Positions 55,198-63,870 of a stretch of 64,000 nucleotides of DNA are shown one piece after another (the stretch's first letter is position 1; each line of letters opens with the position of its first letter). Origin of the DNA: UBA1952 sp965200035. Lineage in GTDB: Bacteria > Bacteroidota > Bacteroidia > Chitinophagales > Chitinophagaceae. Position numbers and translations under genes: made by a program. The notes beneath the pieces are model-generated. The model ran no database searches. It worked only from the letters and a program-made list of their open reading frames with translations, and had not been told where the DNA came from. Location of the stretch: positions 2,170,001 through 2,234,000 of the forward strand of contig OZ241334.1 of the NCBI GenBank assembly GCA_965200035.1, written 5' to 3'.

Positions 55198-56811
55198 TTA
55201 AATCTGCCCAGATGGCGAAATTGGTAGACGCACTGTGTTCAGGTCGCAGCGTCCGCAAGGATGTGCTGGTTCGAATCCAGTTCTGGGCACCAAAGTGGAA
55301 AGGTCAGCAAATTGCTGACCTTTTTTCTTTTTAGAATCGCTGAAAACCGCGCTGGCATTGGCGATCAGGCTGAGCACAGGATTCTCTTCGATGGTTCGAT
55401 AACTGCTTTTTTCAAAAATCAGCTTTTGCGGAAAGATAGAACCAACAATATGCTGTTTCCCTGCCAAATCCGCTGCCAGCCAGTGTTTGTCGATATTTTG
55501 AAGCAATGGGATGCCTTCGTCTAAGTACTTCTGGTAATCGTCTTCTGATGTCAAAATGCTCACCTTCTTTCGCTCTAACGATTCTATTTCCGGCGTAAGC
55601 GCATTGCGAATATCCTTGTATTCTGCTGCGCTTAGCTCAGCATCCAGCATGAGCGCTTGTGCATTCTGGATGCGCTGCTTTAGCTTATCAATCTGAGCCT
55701 GTATTTCCTTCGTCTGTTTTGTTTTGTCAGAGCCGTTCTTCCGGAAGAAGTCAGACATGATGTGGTAGTAGAGTTCCAGAATTTCTTTCTTGGCGCTGAT
55801 GCTTTTGAGAAGTTCAGCAAAGGATTCGTGCGCTACATCTGCACGGTAACGTTCTTTACAAACTGTTGCTGTCTGACAGTGGTAATAATAATATTTCCCG
55901 CCATTGCCATTTGCACCACTGCCTGTAATAGGTCTGCCACAGCTCTTACAAACGACAAAGCTGCGTAAGGGCAGGTTCTCATCCTTGGTGCTGCGCACTT
56001 TTGTGACGCGCTTCCTGCCATGCAGAATGTCCTGCACCTCATCGAATATCGCCTCTGTGATTAGTGGCTTGTGGATGCCCTTCACATAATGTGCGCTTTC
56101 GTCTTTGTAGGCAGAAATCTCAACACGACCGCAGTAGACCATGTTATGGATCAGGTTCCAGAACTGGCTGCGTCCTACGGGCAATCCCTTTTCATTGACC
56201 TGTTTCCGTACTGTATCAATATCAGAGATGCCAAGTGCCATCTGCTCAAATGCCCACGCTACAATCGGCGCGAACCGCTCGTCTGGAATCAGCAGGGGTT
56301 TATTCAGCTCATCCCGTCCATTCTTGTAGCCTTTAGGCGCTTGTCCCAGCCATCTGCCTTCTTTGCGCGCCCTACGCATTCCTACGAGCGTATTGAGCGC
56401 TCTGCGGTCGTTCTCTACTTCTGGTGCTGCCAGATAGAAAGCCAGCATCATCTTGTTTTCAGGAATGGTCAGGTCAAGCGGCTGCTCTATGGCCTGAGGT
56501 TCCATCTGCAGCTTCTTCAAAATATTGATCATGCCATACGCATCGCCTGCATTTCGGCTGAACCGATCCCATTTCGTGAATAGCAGCAGATCGGCTATCC
56601 CCTTGTTCTTCTTGAGGAAGCCCAGTATCTTTTGAAATTCCGGTCGCTCGAAAGTTTTGGCGGAATGATCTTCACGGTAGGTTGCCACTACGTTGATGCC
56701 TTGCAGATCGCAGTAACTGCGCAGGCGCTCTTCCTGATGGGCAAGACTGTAGCCGTCAGCTTGCTCGTCTGTACTTACGCGGAAATAAAGTATGGCTTTC
56801 TTGCTGCTCAT
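55198..56811 (-). CDS. large serine recombinase (site-specific integrase)
   Basis: 537 residues. Resolvase catalytic domain with nucleophile S13 in 'YFRVSTDEQADGYSLAHQ' and 'KWDRFSRNAGDAY'; a recombinase domain ('GRWLGQAPKGYKNGRDE'); a zinc ribbon ('VVCKSCGRPITGSG' ... 'YYHCQTATVCKERYRADV'); and a coiled coil. The last 30 residues ('VPRTGFEPAHPCGRCDLNTVRLPISPSGQI') are encoded by the antisense strand of tRNA-Leu, so the reading frame was completed by the chromosomal target. It probably integrates and excises the element. Confidence 0.92.
   Translation of the reverse strand: MSSKKAILYFRVSTDEQADGYSLAHQEERLRSYCDLQGINVVATYREDHSAKTFERPEFQKILGFLKKNKGIADLLLFTKWDRFSRNAGDAYGMINILKKLQMEPQAIEQPLDLTIPENKMMLAFYLAAPEVENDRRALNTLVGMRRARKEGRWLGQAPKGYKNGRDELNKPLLIPDERFAPIVAWAFEQMALGISDIDTVRKQVNEKGLPVGRSQFWNLIHNMVYCGRVEISAYKDESAHYVKGIHKPLITEAIFDEVQDILHGRKRVTKVRSTKDENLPLRSFVVCKSCGRPITGSGANGNGGKYYYYHCQTATVCKERYRADVAHESFAELLKSISAKKEILELYYHIMSDFFRKNGSDKTKQTKEIQAQIDKLKQRIQNAQALMLDAELSAAEYKDIRNALTPEIESLERKKVSILTSEDDYQKYLDEGIPLLQNIDKHWLAADLAGKQHIVGSIFPQKLIFEKSSYRTIEENPVLSLIANASAVFSDSKKKKGQQFADLSTLVPRTGFEPAHPCGRCDLNTVRLPISPSGQI
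55206..55292 (+). tRNA. tRNA-Leu (anticodon CAG)
   Basis: The acceptor arm GCCCAGA pairs with TCTGGGC. The anticodon loop reads TGTTCAGGT (CAG), the variable arm is long (GCGTCCGCAAGGATGTGC), the T loop is GGTTCGAATCC, and the CCA end is encoded. Its 3' end is the junction with the integrated element on its right. Confidence 0.95.
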
Positions 56812-57124
56812 CGTTCTTAAGTGTATCTAGTGAGATAATGGTTGCCTGTTGTTGATTGCTGTTTTGATTCAGGTCTGTGTGGTACTTATAGTCTACTTCT
56901 GCCAGTGCATAGAGTACTCTTCTGATTACTTCTACTTGCACATCACTGTATTCTGCTCCATCCTTGCAAAGAATTGCTTTGCAATCCTCGATTGAAATCT
57001 GGCCATTGAATTTAGACTGGGCGCGGCTCTGCTTGGCTTTAAAAGGTATGACTCTGGCTTTATTGCCGTCATTGTCTCGGGTGATTGCGCTTCCTTTTTG
57101 ATCACTACTTATCTGCTGTTTCAT
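56756..57124 (-). CDS. small protein of unknown function, overlapping the recombinase start
   Basis: 122 residues; its last 56 bp overlap the start of the recombinase gene in another frame, so translation may be coupled. The middle reads 'CKAILCKDGAEYSDVQVEVIRRVLYALAEVDY', a compact helical region. I recall similar small genes before serine recombinases in Bacteroidota. It could be a recombination directionality factor or regulator; there is no direct evidence. Confidence 0.65.
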   Translation of the reverse strand: MKQQISSDQKGSAITRDNDGNKARVIPFKAKQSRAQSKFNGQISIEDCKAILCKDGAEYSDVQVEVIRRVLYALAEVDYKYHTDLNQNSNQQQATIISLDTLKNDEQQESHTLFPRKYRRAS

Positions 57125-57293
57125 ATCAAAGATAGAAGCTGTTTTGGGATTCTAAAAAATATTTACTAAAATACGCGCGCGAAGTTCCGTGAGGTCGCTG
57201 CCTCATATCTTGTCGTCGCCATTTGTTGTGAAGTGTGGTTAGCTTTCTCATAGTCATCAATTCTTTTAGAATTGACCACGAAGGTCGAAAGCC

Positions 57294-57305
57294 GGGGGTA
57301 CCCCC
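57294..57305. repeat. short GC-rich palindrome
   Basis: GGGGGTACCCCC, 20 bp outside the end of the next gene. It may be part of a terminator or a protein site. Confidence 0.35.
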
Positions 57306-57324
57306 TGAAGTACCCGCTCTTCTG

Positions 57325-58149
57325 TTAATCCCTTCTTTCCTCTTCTTCCAAGCTTATAGCGGCCTCGATTTTTTCCACCAGCTTCAGTGCATTGATGGAC
57401 TCTAAAAGTGGAACAAGGGCCTTTAGATTCTGGATGTGGTTGGGCTTATCGGTGACGCTGCCTGTAGGAAATCTTTCTTTGACAGTGCCTACGGCTATAC
57501 CGGTAAGCGCAGCTATGAACCGATGCTGCCGGGCACCCTGGCGTTCGCCCAATTCTATTCCTGCCCACCGCATGAGGTAGTATAGCGCCAATACCTTTTG
57601 GGCGGCCGTCAGGGAGTTACTCTTTTCATCCTTGACTTCTTCGACCTGCTCGGCGGTAAGTTTATTGGCGCTGCTGCCTTCATCAAGCAAATCCATCAGC
57701 CCTTTGATTCTATCCAGGAAATGCTCGCCTGCTGCGTAGTCTTTGTAGCCTTGCAATATGGGATAAACAAGATGATCCTTGGGAATATCACTGAGGCTGG
57801 CTTGTTCAATACTGGTGAAGTCCACCGTATCCAGTTGCCCTGTCTGGCCGGTAAAGCCTGCGTATTCTTCAGTGAATGCTGTTACCTCGTCCATACTGAT
57901 GGCCGACAGATCCATTAGCTGTTTGAGCAATGGCAGCTGAGCATAGCCATTATCATCGAGCGATCTCAATACTGCCAGCGTCTCGGTATAGTACTGCGTC
58001 AATAATTCTAGCTGCTCTTTGCCGGTACGCAATCTATTGAGTTGCAGGTTTACCTTCAAGAGATTGCCATTAGCTTCATGCAGGCCGAGATCTGTGAGGG
58101 CTTGCTCATGTCGGGCTAAAAGTTTGGTTACAGCGATTAGTGGGCTCAT
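57325..58149 (-). CDS. element-encoded protein of unknown function
   Basis: 274 residues, mostly helical, no TM or signal. The N-terminal half ('ALTDLGLHEANGNLLKVNLQLNRLRTGKEQLELLTQYY') is rich in Leu. The C-terminal half has 'LTAAQKVLALYYLMRWAGIELGERQGARQHRFIAALTGIAVGTVKERF', which recalls helical proteins on Bacteroidota mobile elements. Its promoter must lie in the repeat-rich region just upstream, so it may be regulated through those repeats or bind them. Confidence 0.65.
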   Translation of the reverse strand: MSPLIAVTKLLARHEQALTDLGLHEANGNLLKVNLQLNRLRTGKEQLELLTQYYTETLAVLRSLDDNGYAQLPLLKQLMDLSAISMDEVTAFTEEYAGFTGQTGQLDTVDFTSIEQASLSDIPKDHLVYPILQGYKDYAAGEHFLDRIKGLMDLLDEGSSANKLTAEQVEEVKDEKSNSLTAAQKVLALYYLMRWAGIELGERQGARQHRFIAALTGIAVGTVKERFPTGSVTDKPNHIQNLKALVPLLESINALKLVEKIEAAISLEEEERRD

Positions 58150-58263
58150 TCAATCGATTTTTCTTAGAACAGGTGCATCTTATTAAGATGGGTTGAGAAG
58201 ATACAAAGAAGACCCGAAAATGAGAAAAAGTCTCGCAGGCTTGATTTATTTACCGGGAGCCCT

Positions 58264-58389
58264 GTCAACCAAAATCAGGGTTAAGAATTACTGTGTAAAC
58301 CGAAATTAGGATTGATTAATTTTAGTGTCAACCAAAGGCCGGGATAGCAAAACCATTGACAACCGAATCCCGGTTTATTTCTAACCATT
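58264..58389 (+). repeat. four direct repeats, period 31-32 bp (array A)
   Basis: Units start at 58264, 58295, 58327 and 58358. Shared outline GtcAACCrAA ... GGttt, with variable filler. The spacing is three helical turns. Confidence 0.7.
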
Positions 58390-58445
58390 ATTCATGGTTT
58401 TCAGGGCGTGACAACTTTTTTCAGGACAGGACAGGGTTACGGTAG

Positions 58446-58565
58446 GGTTCCAACAGGGTTCCATTGTAGTACTTCGAGGTTCCAACAGGGTATCTCATGG
58501 TAGTAATGTGGTTCCTTTGGGGTAGTTCAGGCGTTTCCGTGGTTCCAAAATGGTTCCGGCAGGGT
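58446..58565 (+). repeat. GGTTCC repeats, period 31-32 bp (array B)
   Basis: GGTTCC recurs at 58446, 58478, 58510 and 58541. The first two copies share GGTTCCAACAGGGT exactly. An extra GGTTCC lies at 58552. Confidence 0.7.
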
Positions 58566-58591
58566 GAATGGCTGGTAGAAGCTGCTAAAAA

Positions 58592-58675
58592 CATTCCATT
58601 GGCTGCAACAAACCGTCCTTTGGCTGCGGATCACCCGACAGTGTCTGCTGGAAACCGTCTTTTGGCTGCGAAGGA
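58592..58675 (+). repeat. four direct repeats of 21 bp (array C)
   Basis: Units at 58592, 58613, 58634 and 58655; core CCgTCtTTTGGCTGCgaa. The third unit is diverged. Confidence 0.7.
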
Positions 58676-58676
58676 A

Positions 58677-58781
58677 TGAAGTAAACGCTGCAAAAGGTGT
58701 AGAAATCGCGAGTAATTATGTAGTAAACGCGAGTAACGATGTAGCAAACGCGAGTGATCGTGTAGTAATCGCGAGGCATAG
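58677..58781 (+). repeat. five direct repeats of 21 bp (array D)
   Basis: Units at 58677 (weak), 58698, 58719, 58740 and 58761; core TGTAGtAAaCGCGAGTaA. Iteron-like. The region 58150-58873 as a whole has no convincing gene. Confidence 0.85.
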
Positions 58782-58873
58782 CCAATATTTTAGTTGCAAA
58801 TCAGCTTTTTAGGTGAAAGCAATCTAATTCTTATCGGTGTCAGATCGCAAAAATGGAACGGTAGGGTTGTTTA

Positions 58874-61800
58874 TCAAGCCTTAAGAAAAAAATCAGCCAT
58901 CAGTTCTGCTTGCTTCAATACAGTTTCAATTGCCTTTGCTTGCTTATCCGGCGGGTAACCGTATTTAGTGAGCGTGCGTTTTACGATCACCATCAATCTT
59001 GCACGTGCACTTTCCCGGATCGTCCAGTCAATGGTTGCATTAGCTCTTACCTTATCTGCGATTTCGCGTGCGATCTCTTTTAATTGCTCATCACCTAACA
59101 CCTGAACGGCGCTGTCATTAATTTCAAGCGCGTTGTAGAATGCGATTTCATCTGTACTTAATCCGAGCAGCGCACCTTGCTCGTCATTCTGCCTGATTTC
59201 CTTCGCAATATTGATTAGCTCTTGAATTATTTCGGCCGTCGAGAGCAAATTATTCTGGTATCGCTTAATGGCGCCTTCCAGCATCTCCAATAGCTTCCGG
59301 CTTTGCACGAGATTTGTTTTGGAACGCATCTTAATCTCTTCATTCAGCAACTTCTTCAGTAGCTCCAGCGCGAGGTTCTTATGCTTCATTCCTTTTACTT
59401 CCAAAAGGAACTCATCAGACAGTACTTCTAAGCCGGATATTTCAGGTTTGTCTACACCTGCCGCTTCAAAAATGTCAATCACCCCGTCAGAGCTGAGCGC
59501 TTCACTGACGATCTGCTTAATCGCTGTTTCAATTTCAGTATCTGATTTGCCTGTGCCTGCGTCTTCAAATTTTACCAGCCGCGCTTTCACTGCCTGGAAA
59601 AAGGCAACATCGTCCTTTATCGCCAACGCTTCTTCAGCGGGAACTGACAAGGCAAAGGCCTGACTGAGCAGTGTTACTTCACGAATAAAACGTGACTTGC
59701 CATCGTCCAGGCCGAGAATATGCTCTTCTGCCTGCAGGATGATCGACATCTTTTGGTGCGGATTATTTACGATGAAGAATCGCCGGTAGTTAAAGCGGTA
59801 GCTATTCTGATAGTAGGCTTCCGGCTCCTCAACAAGAATATCTTTTTGCGTCCTGGTTTCCTCGTTGAAAAATTGCTGCACTATTTCCAGCTTCTCATTC
59901 ATCAGGTCAATAGCCTTGCTTATATCAACGGTTGGCTGCCCTCGGCCGCCGGCATCCGAGTAAAAAGACAGCGCTTTTTTTAGGTCAGTAGCCAAGCCTA
60001 AATAATCTACTACAAGGCCGCCCGGCTTGTCTTTGAATACGCGATTCACTCGGGCAATCGCTTGCATCAGGTTGTGGCCGCGCATCGGCTTATCCACATA
60101 CAGCGTATGCAGACTGGGTGCATCAAAGCCGGTAAGCCACATATCGCGGACAATTACAAGTCGCAGCGGATCTGCCGGGTCTTTCATACGCTCGGCAAGG
60201 TCTCTGCGCTGCTGCTTCGTTGTATGATGCTTTTGCAATTCCGGGCCGTCATCGCTGGTGGCCGTCATAATCACTTTTATCAGCCCTTTGCTCTTATCGT
60301 CGCTGTGCCACTCTGGTTTGAGTGCAACGATCTCCCGGTACAAATCGGCGGCTATGCGTCGGCTCATAGCTACAATCATAGCCTTGCCATCAAATACGAG
60401 CTGGCGCTGCTCAAAATGGCGGACGATATCGCGGGCTAAGTTTTTTATCCGGTCTTCATTGCCTACAATCGCCTCCAGCCTCGTCCACTTCGCTTTTTCT
60501 TTTTGGCGCTCGGAAACTTCTTCATCGTTCTCCAGCTCCGCATCAAATTCTTCAATCAATCGCCGCCCTTCTTCGTCTAAGTTTACTTTGGCAAGGCGGC
60601 TCTCATAATAGATGCGAACCGTAGCGCCATCGGCAACTGCCTGCGAGATGTCGTACACGTCTACATACTGGCCAAAGACTTGCGGCGTGTTTACGTCTGT
60701 GCTTTCTATAGGTGTGCCGGTAAAGCCGATGTAGGTGGCGTTGGGCAGGGCATCGCGCATGTACTTCGCGAAGCCGTAGGCAATGCGCTTTCCAATTACT
60801 TCTTTTGTTTCCTTGTCTTTTATATCTACCAGCTTTGCTTCAAAGCCATATTGCGTGCGGTGCGCTTCATCGGCAATTACAACTACGTTTCGCCGGTCTG
60901 ATAGCAGGTCGTAAGTGGATTGCAGGCCATCGGGCAGGAACTTTTGAATGGTGGTAAACACGATCCCGCCGCTGGCTACTTTCAAAAGCTCTTTTAGCTG
61001 TGCACGGTCGCGCGCCTGTACCGGATCTTGCCGCAGCAGTTGACGGGAAGCGGCGAAGGTGTCAAAGAGCTGATCGTCCAGGTCATTCCGGTCGGTGAGC
61101 ACCAGGATGGTCGGGTTGCGCATCTGCGGAGCTGTGATCAGCTTGCCGGCATAGAATACCATGCTGAGGCTTTTACCCGAGCCTTGCGTATGCCATACCA
61201 CGCCGCCCTTTTTATCGCCCTTCTCGCCTGTTGCCGTAATGGTGGATTCCACGGCGCGATTGACGGCGTAGTACTGGTGATAGGCTGCCAGCTTTTTCTC
61301 GGTATGTACCTGCGTAAGACCGGTCTGCGGGTCTTCCCGCTTAGTTTCTTCGAAGACGATGAAGCTGCGGATGAGGTCGAGCAAAGTGGCAGGATTGAGC
61401 ATTCCTTGCAGTAAAATTTCCAGCTGTGGCTTAAAGCGGGACGCTTCCCGGCGGCCGTCGGCGGTCTTCCAGGTCATGAAGCGGCTGAAGCCTGCGGTTA
61501 GGCTGCCGGCTTTGCACTCATGCCCATCGGAAATAACGCAGACCGCATTGTAGGTAAACAAACTTGGAATAGTAGCCTTGTAGGTTTGCAGTTGCTCGTA
61601 GGCCTTGCGAATGGTAGCCTGCTCGCTGGCTGCATTCTTCAGCTCTATGACTACGAGCGGCAGGCCGTTGATGAATAGCAGCAGATCCGGCCGCTTGTTC
61701 TGGCCGTTCTCTACGATGGTGTATTGGTTGATGACAAGGAACTCATTGTTGAGTGCCTCCTCGAAATCCATGAGCGCAACTTCATAGCTGCGGTCGAAGC

Positions 61801-62116
61801 CGTCTTGCTGGTAAGGGATTTTGACGCCTTCTACAAGTAGCTGATGAAAGGTTTTGTTGTTGTGCAGCAGATCGGGCGAATAGATGCGTAGCACTTTTTG
61901 TACGGCCTGCTCTTGGGCGTCTTGTGGGAGGTGCGGATTGAGGGTGGCAACTGCTTTGCGCAGGCGGGCGGTGAGGACGATTTGTTCGAAGCTTTCCCGC
62001 TCTGCCTCTTCTGCGCCGGGGGCGATGGCGAGGCCGGGCAGATAGCTCCATCCCAGTGATTGCAGCGTTTCAATGGCGGAGGTTTCTATTTGGGATTCGG
62101 TGATGGGCTTCGCCAT
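58874..62116 (-). CDS. hsdR: type I restriction enzyme R subunit
   Basis: 1080 residues, full length. A nuclease domain with D144 and E158-x-K160 in 'RPDLLLFINGLPLVVIELKNA'; an SF2 motor with Walker A QGSGKS (311-316), DEAH (416-419), 'FTGTPI' and 'RVNRVFKDKPGGLVVDYLG'; and a helical C-terminal domain. It is the ATP-driven translocase and nuclease of type I restriction. hsdM and hsdS are not in the window; its 5' neighbours are instead two other genes, 11 bp away. Those two genes appear to have been placed between hsdR and its old partners. Confidence 0.95.
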   Translation of the reverse strand: MAKPITESQIETSAIETLQSLGWSYLPGLAIAPGAEEAERESFEQIVLTARLRKAVATLNPHLPQDAQEQAVQKVLRIYSPDLLHNNKTFHQLLVEGVKIPYQQDGFDRSYEVALMDFEEALNNEFLVINQYTIVENGQNKRPDLLLFINGLPLVVIELKNAASEQATIRKAYEQLQTYKATIPSLFTYNAVCVISDGHECKAGSLTAGFSRFMTWKTADGRREASRFKPQLEILLQGMLNPATLLDLIRSFIVFEETKREDPQTGLTQVHTEKKLAAYHQYYAVNRAVESTITATGEKGDKKGGVVWHTQGSGKSLSMVFYAGKLITAPQMRNPTILVLTDRNDLDDQLFDTFAASRQLLRQDPVQARDRAQLKELLKVASGGIVFTTIQKFLPDGLQSTYDLLSDRRNVVVIADEAHRTQYGFEAKLVDIKDKETKEVIGKRIAYGFAKYMRDALPNATYIGFTGTPIESTDVNTPQVFGQYVDVYDISQAVADGATVRIYYESRLAKVNLDEEGRRLIEEFDAELENDEEVSERQKEKAKWTRLEAIVGNEDRIKNLARDIVRHFEQRQLVFDGKAMIVAMSRRIAADLYREIVALKPEWHSDDKSKGLIKVIMTATSDDGPELQKHHTTKQQRRDLAERMKDPADPLRLVIVRDMWLTGFDAPSLHTLYVDKPMRGHNLMQAIARVNRVFKDKPGGLVVDYLGLATDLKKALSFYSDAGGRGQPTVDISKAIDLMNEKLEIVQQFFNEETRTQKDILVEEPEAYYQNSYRFNYRRFFIVNNPHQKMSIILQAEEHILGLDDGKSRFIREVTLLSQAFALSVPAEEALAIKDDVAFFQAVKARLVKFEDAGTGKSDTEIETAIKQIVSEALSSDGVIDIFEAAGVDKPEISGLEVLSDEFLLEVKGMKHKNLALELLKKLLNEEIKMRSKTNLVQSRKLLEMLEGAIKRYQNNLLSTAEIIQELINIAKEIRQNDEQGALLGLSTDEIAFYNALEINDSAVQVLGDEQLKEIAREIADKVRANATIDWTIRESARARLMVIVKRTLTKYGYPPDKQAKAIETVLKQAELMADFFLKA

Positions 62117-62127
62117 AGCATAGGATT

Positions 62128-63267
62128 CTATGGCAGAATCACATCAAATTGAGAAAACTCTGTGAGATTCCTCGGCTGGTTGCCAGGCAGCAATTTTCCC
62201 TTCACTTTAATATATGCCCCTACAGTCATATGCGCTTGATCCGCTACTATATACTGTTGCGCATCTAAAGTTATTCTTGCTCTGATTATATCTTCTTCTG
62301 CCTGATAGAGATTGAGAATCACATCACCGGATCGCTTACCATCATCGCCAATGTCGCCATAAAGACCTTCTACCGTGGCCATAAAGGTCTCTTCCTTATT
62401 TTTTTGCTGCTCTGTATTTCTGAGCTCCTTCTTTACTTCGTCAATCCTAGAGAAATAGTCTTTTTGAATCTTAATAAGCTTTCTTACAGGAATATCTGCG
62501 GGAATGGGGAAAGCGCTAGCCCATGTAAAATCAATGAACAGATCAACGTTGTTATGTTCCTCTTTAAAGCCCATAACAGCGTTGCAGAGGTTGGAAGATA
62601 TTTCAGGCCTGTCATCTGCCTTTATTTTATCTACCAAGTCAGTTAAGGTGTCAGCTAATATCGCATTGACTAACTGATTTAATCCTTTGTTGATTGTAAG
62701 GGTGGTCTGACGCGCAAATGGTATGCTCTGCTCAAATAAATTAGCCTGGATATCCAGTGCCTGCACAGGGCTGGATACCTTCAGCACAAAACTGCCAGCT
62801 TCTGTATGGCGGAATCTCGAGGCATCAAGTAATTGCCAAGCCTCGCGCCTCGACAAGCGCGGATGATGTGCCTGTGGCTTTAGAACTGTACTCGCAGCAG
62901 AAAGGTACAATTCCTTTGCGCCGTTAATTGCAGACACAGCATAAGATAGTGGAAGAAATGGCTCGTCGAGTTTTGAATCAATGATCCTGAAGCGAAGTGT
63001 GTCATCTTTTGATTCACTCAGTTTTTCAATAATTATCTGAAGTGGCTGACGTGTAATTTCTGCTAGCTTGGTAACGGTATTTTCGATTGCATCTGCATAA
63101 TCCGGCGCATCGGCATCAGTTGGAAATACCAATTGCCTCTTCTGCAGGAGAGGATTTGACAATACATACAGACCCTCAGCAACAGCCGCTTGCTGCTGCT
63201 GCCAGCCGAGTGTTCTTGCATAATCCCGCAGATCGGCAGACGCTATTTTATTCCATTGTATGCTCAC
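62128..63267 (-). CDS. defence-locus protein of unknown function, coupled to the DUF4365 gene
   Basis: Start chosen as the GTG at 63267, which overlaps the DUF4365 stop by 4 bp (GTGA) and suits coupled translation; an ATG at 63312 would overlap by 49 bp. 379 residues. Landmarks: 'ADLRDYARTLGW' at the start, 'LVFPTDADAPDYADAIENTVTKLAEI', 'VLKPQAHHPRLSRREAWQLLDASRFRHTEAGSFVLKV', and a C-terminal beta region ('GAYIKVKGKLLPGNQPRNLTEFSQFDVILP'). I recall conserved proteins with this pattern but no named family or function. It is likely part of one system with its neighbours. Confidence 0.75.
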   Translation of the reverse strand: MSIQWNKIASADLRDYARTLGWQQQQAAVAEGLYVLSNPLLQKRQLVFPTDADAPDYADAIENTVTKLAEITRQPLQIIIEKLSESKDDTLRFRIIDSKLDEPFLPLSYAVSAINGAKELYLSAASTVLKPQAHHPRLSRREAWQLLDASRFRHTEAGSFVLKVSSPVQALDIQANLFEQSIPFARQTTLTINKGLNQLVNAILADTLTDLVDKIKADDRPEISSNLCNAVMGFKEEHNNVDLFIDFTWASAFPIPADIPVRKLIKIQKDYFSRIDEVKKELRNTEQQKNKEETFMATVEGLYGDIGDDGKRSGDVILNLYQAEEDIIRARITLDAQQYIVADQAHMTVGAYIKVKGKLLPGNQPRNLTEFSQFDVILP

Positions 63268-63812
63268 GGCATTTGATAATTTAGGGTACCATATCTGCTC
63301 AATGTTCCGCAAATATCCATCAAGCTAGTCGGATTGAAAATCTGAGCCTGCGGAATATATACTGTCTGGCTGGTAGCGTTGGCTGACTGAGCTGCACCTC
63401 TAAGGCTTACCCAATAGGCACATTTTTTAAGTACCAGTTCATCCTCTGAAATTTGTAACCAATCAGTGTCATTGCCAGGCAAGAACATCACTACTAAAAT
63501 TCGGTGCGTAGCCAACGTTTGTTTTCTTAAATCATCATACCGGTTAATACCGTTGAGCGCATAAGATATGTAACCGTCGTTAATAAGTGGAGTGCCGATT
63601 GTAGCTTTCAGTTGAATTTTAAGGTCGATTTCCTCAAGATCATTCGCGCCTCCCCCGGAAAATGGCCCCCAAGCAGTAATTTTTGCATCTACACCACGGT
63701 TATCCTCATGCCTATTGCAATTCGCGCATGCCGCACCTGCCTTAGATGCTACTGCATGAAGGTACGCATAACTAAGCTCGCTCTCAATATCATTGCCAAT
63801 TAGAGGCTGCAT
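63264..63812 (-). CDS. DUF4365 nuclease-like protein
   Basis: 182 residues. The DUF4365 pattern is clear: 'ESELSYAYLHAVASKAGAACANC', 'RGVDAKI', 'EIDLKIQLKAT' (Asp ... Q-x-K) and 'CAYWVSLRG'. The D-(x)n-E/Q-x-K arrangement is that of PD-(D/E)xK nuclease folds. The family is common in defence islands. It is first in a run DUF4365 - unknown - hsdR, with a TAAATTTG box at 63846-63853 on the minus strand, 33 bp upstream. Confidence 0.8.
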   Translation of the reverse strand: MQPLIGNDIESELSYAYLHAVASKAGAACANCNRHEDNRGVDAKITAWGPFSGGGANDLEEIDLKIQLKATIGTPLINDGYISYALNGINRYDDLRKQTLATHRILVVMFLPGNDTDWLQISEDELVLKKCAYWVSLRGAAQSANATSQTVYIPQAQIFNPTSLMDICGTLSRYGTLNYQMP

Positions 63813-63845
63813 ATTTCATGGGGTATTTTAAAAGTTTTGCTGCCT

Positions 63846-63853
63846 CAAATTTA
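63846..63853 (-). promoter_or_regulatory. TAnnTTTG -7 box of the DUF4365 operon
   Basis: Minus strand TAAATTTG, 33 bp before the DUF4365 ATG. It lies between that gene and the hsdR remnant, so the cassette can be expressed without an upstream hsdM/hsdS promoter. Confidence 0.5.
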
Positions 63854-63870
63854 AACATTAATCGAGGCAT

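Noticed and set aside
58497..58679. 60-codon plus-strand frame in the repeat region
   Set aside because: Translation only reflects the repeats.
58585..58785. 66-codon minus-strand frame across the 21-bp repeats ('YYTITRVCYIVTRVYYIITR')
   Set aside because: Period 21 keeps any frame open by chance; no ribosome site or relatives are evident. Kept as a repeat region, with coding left as a weak possibility.
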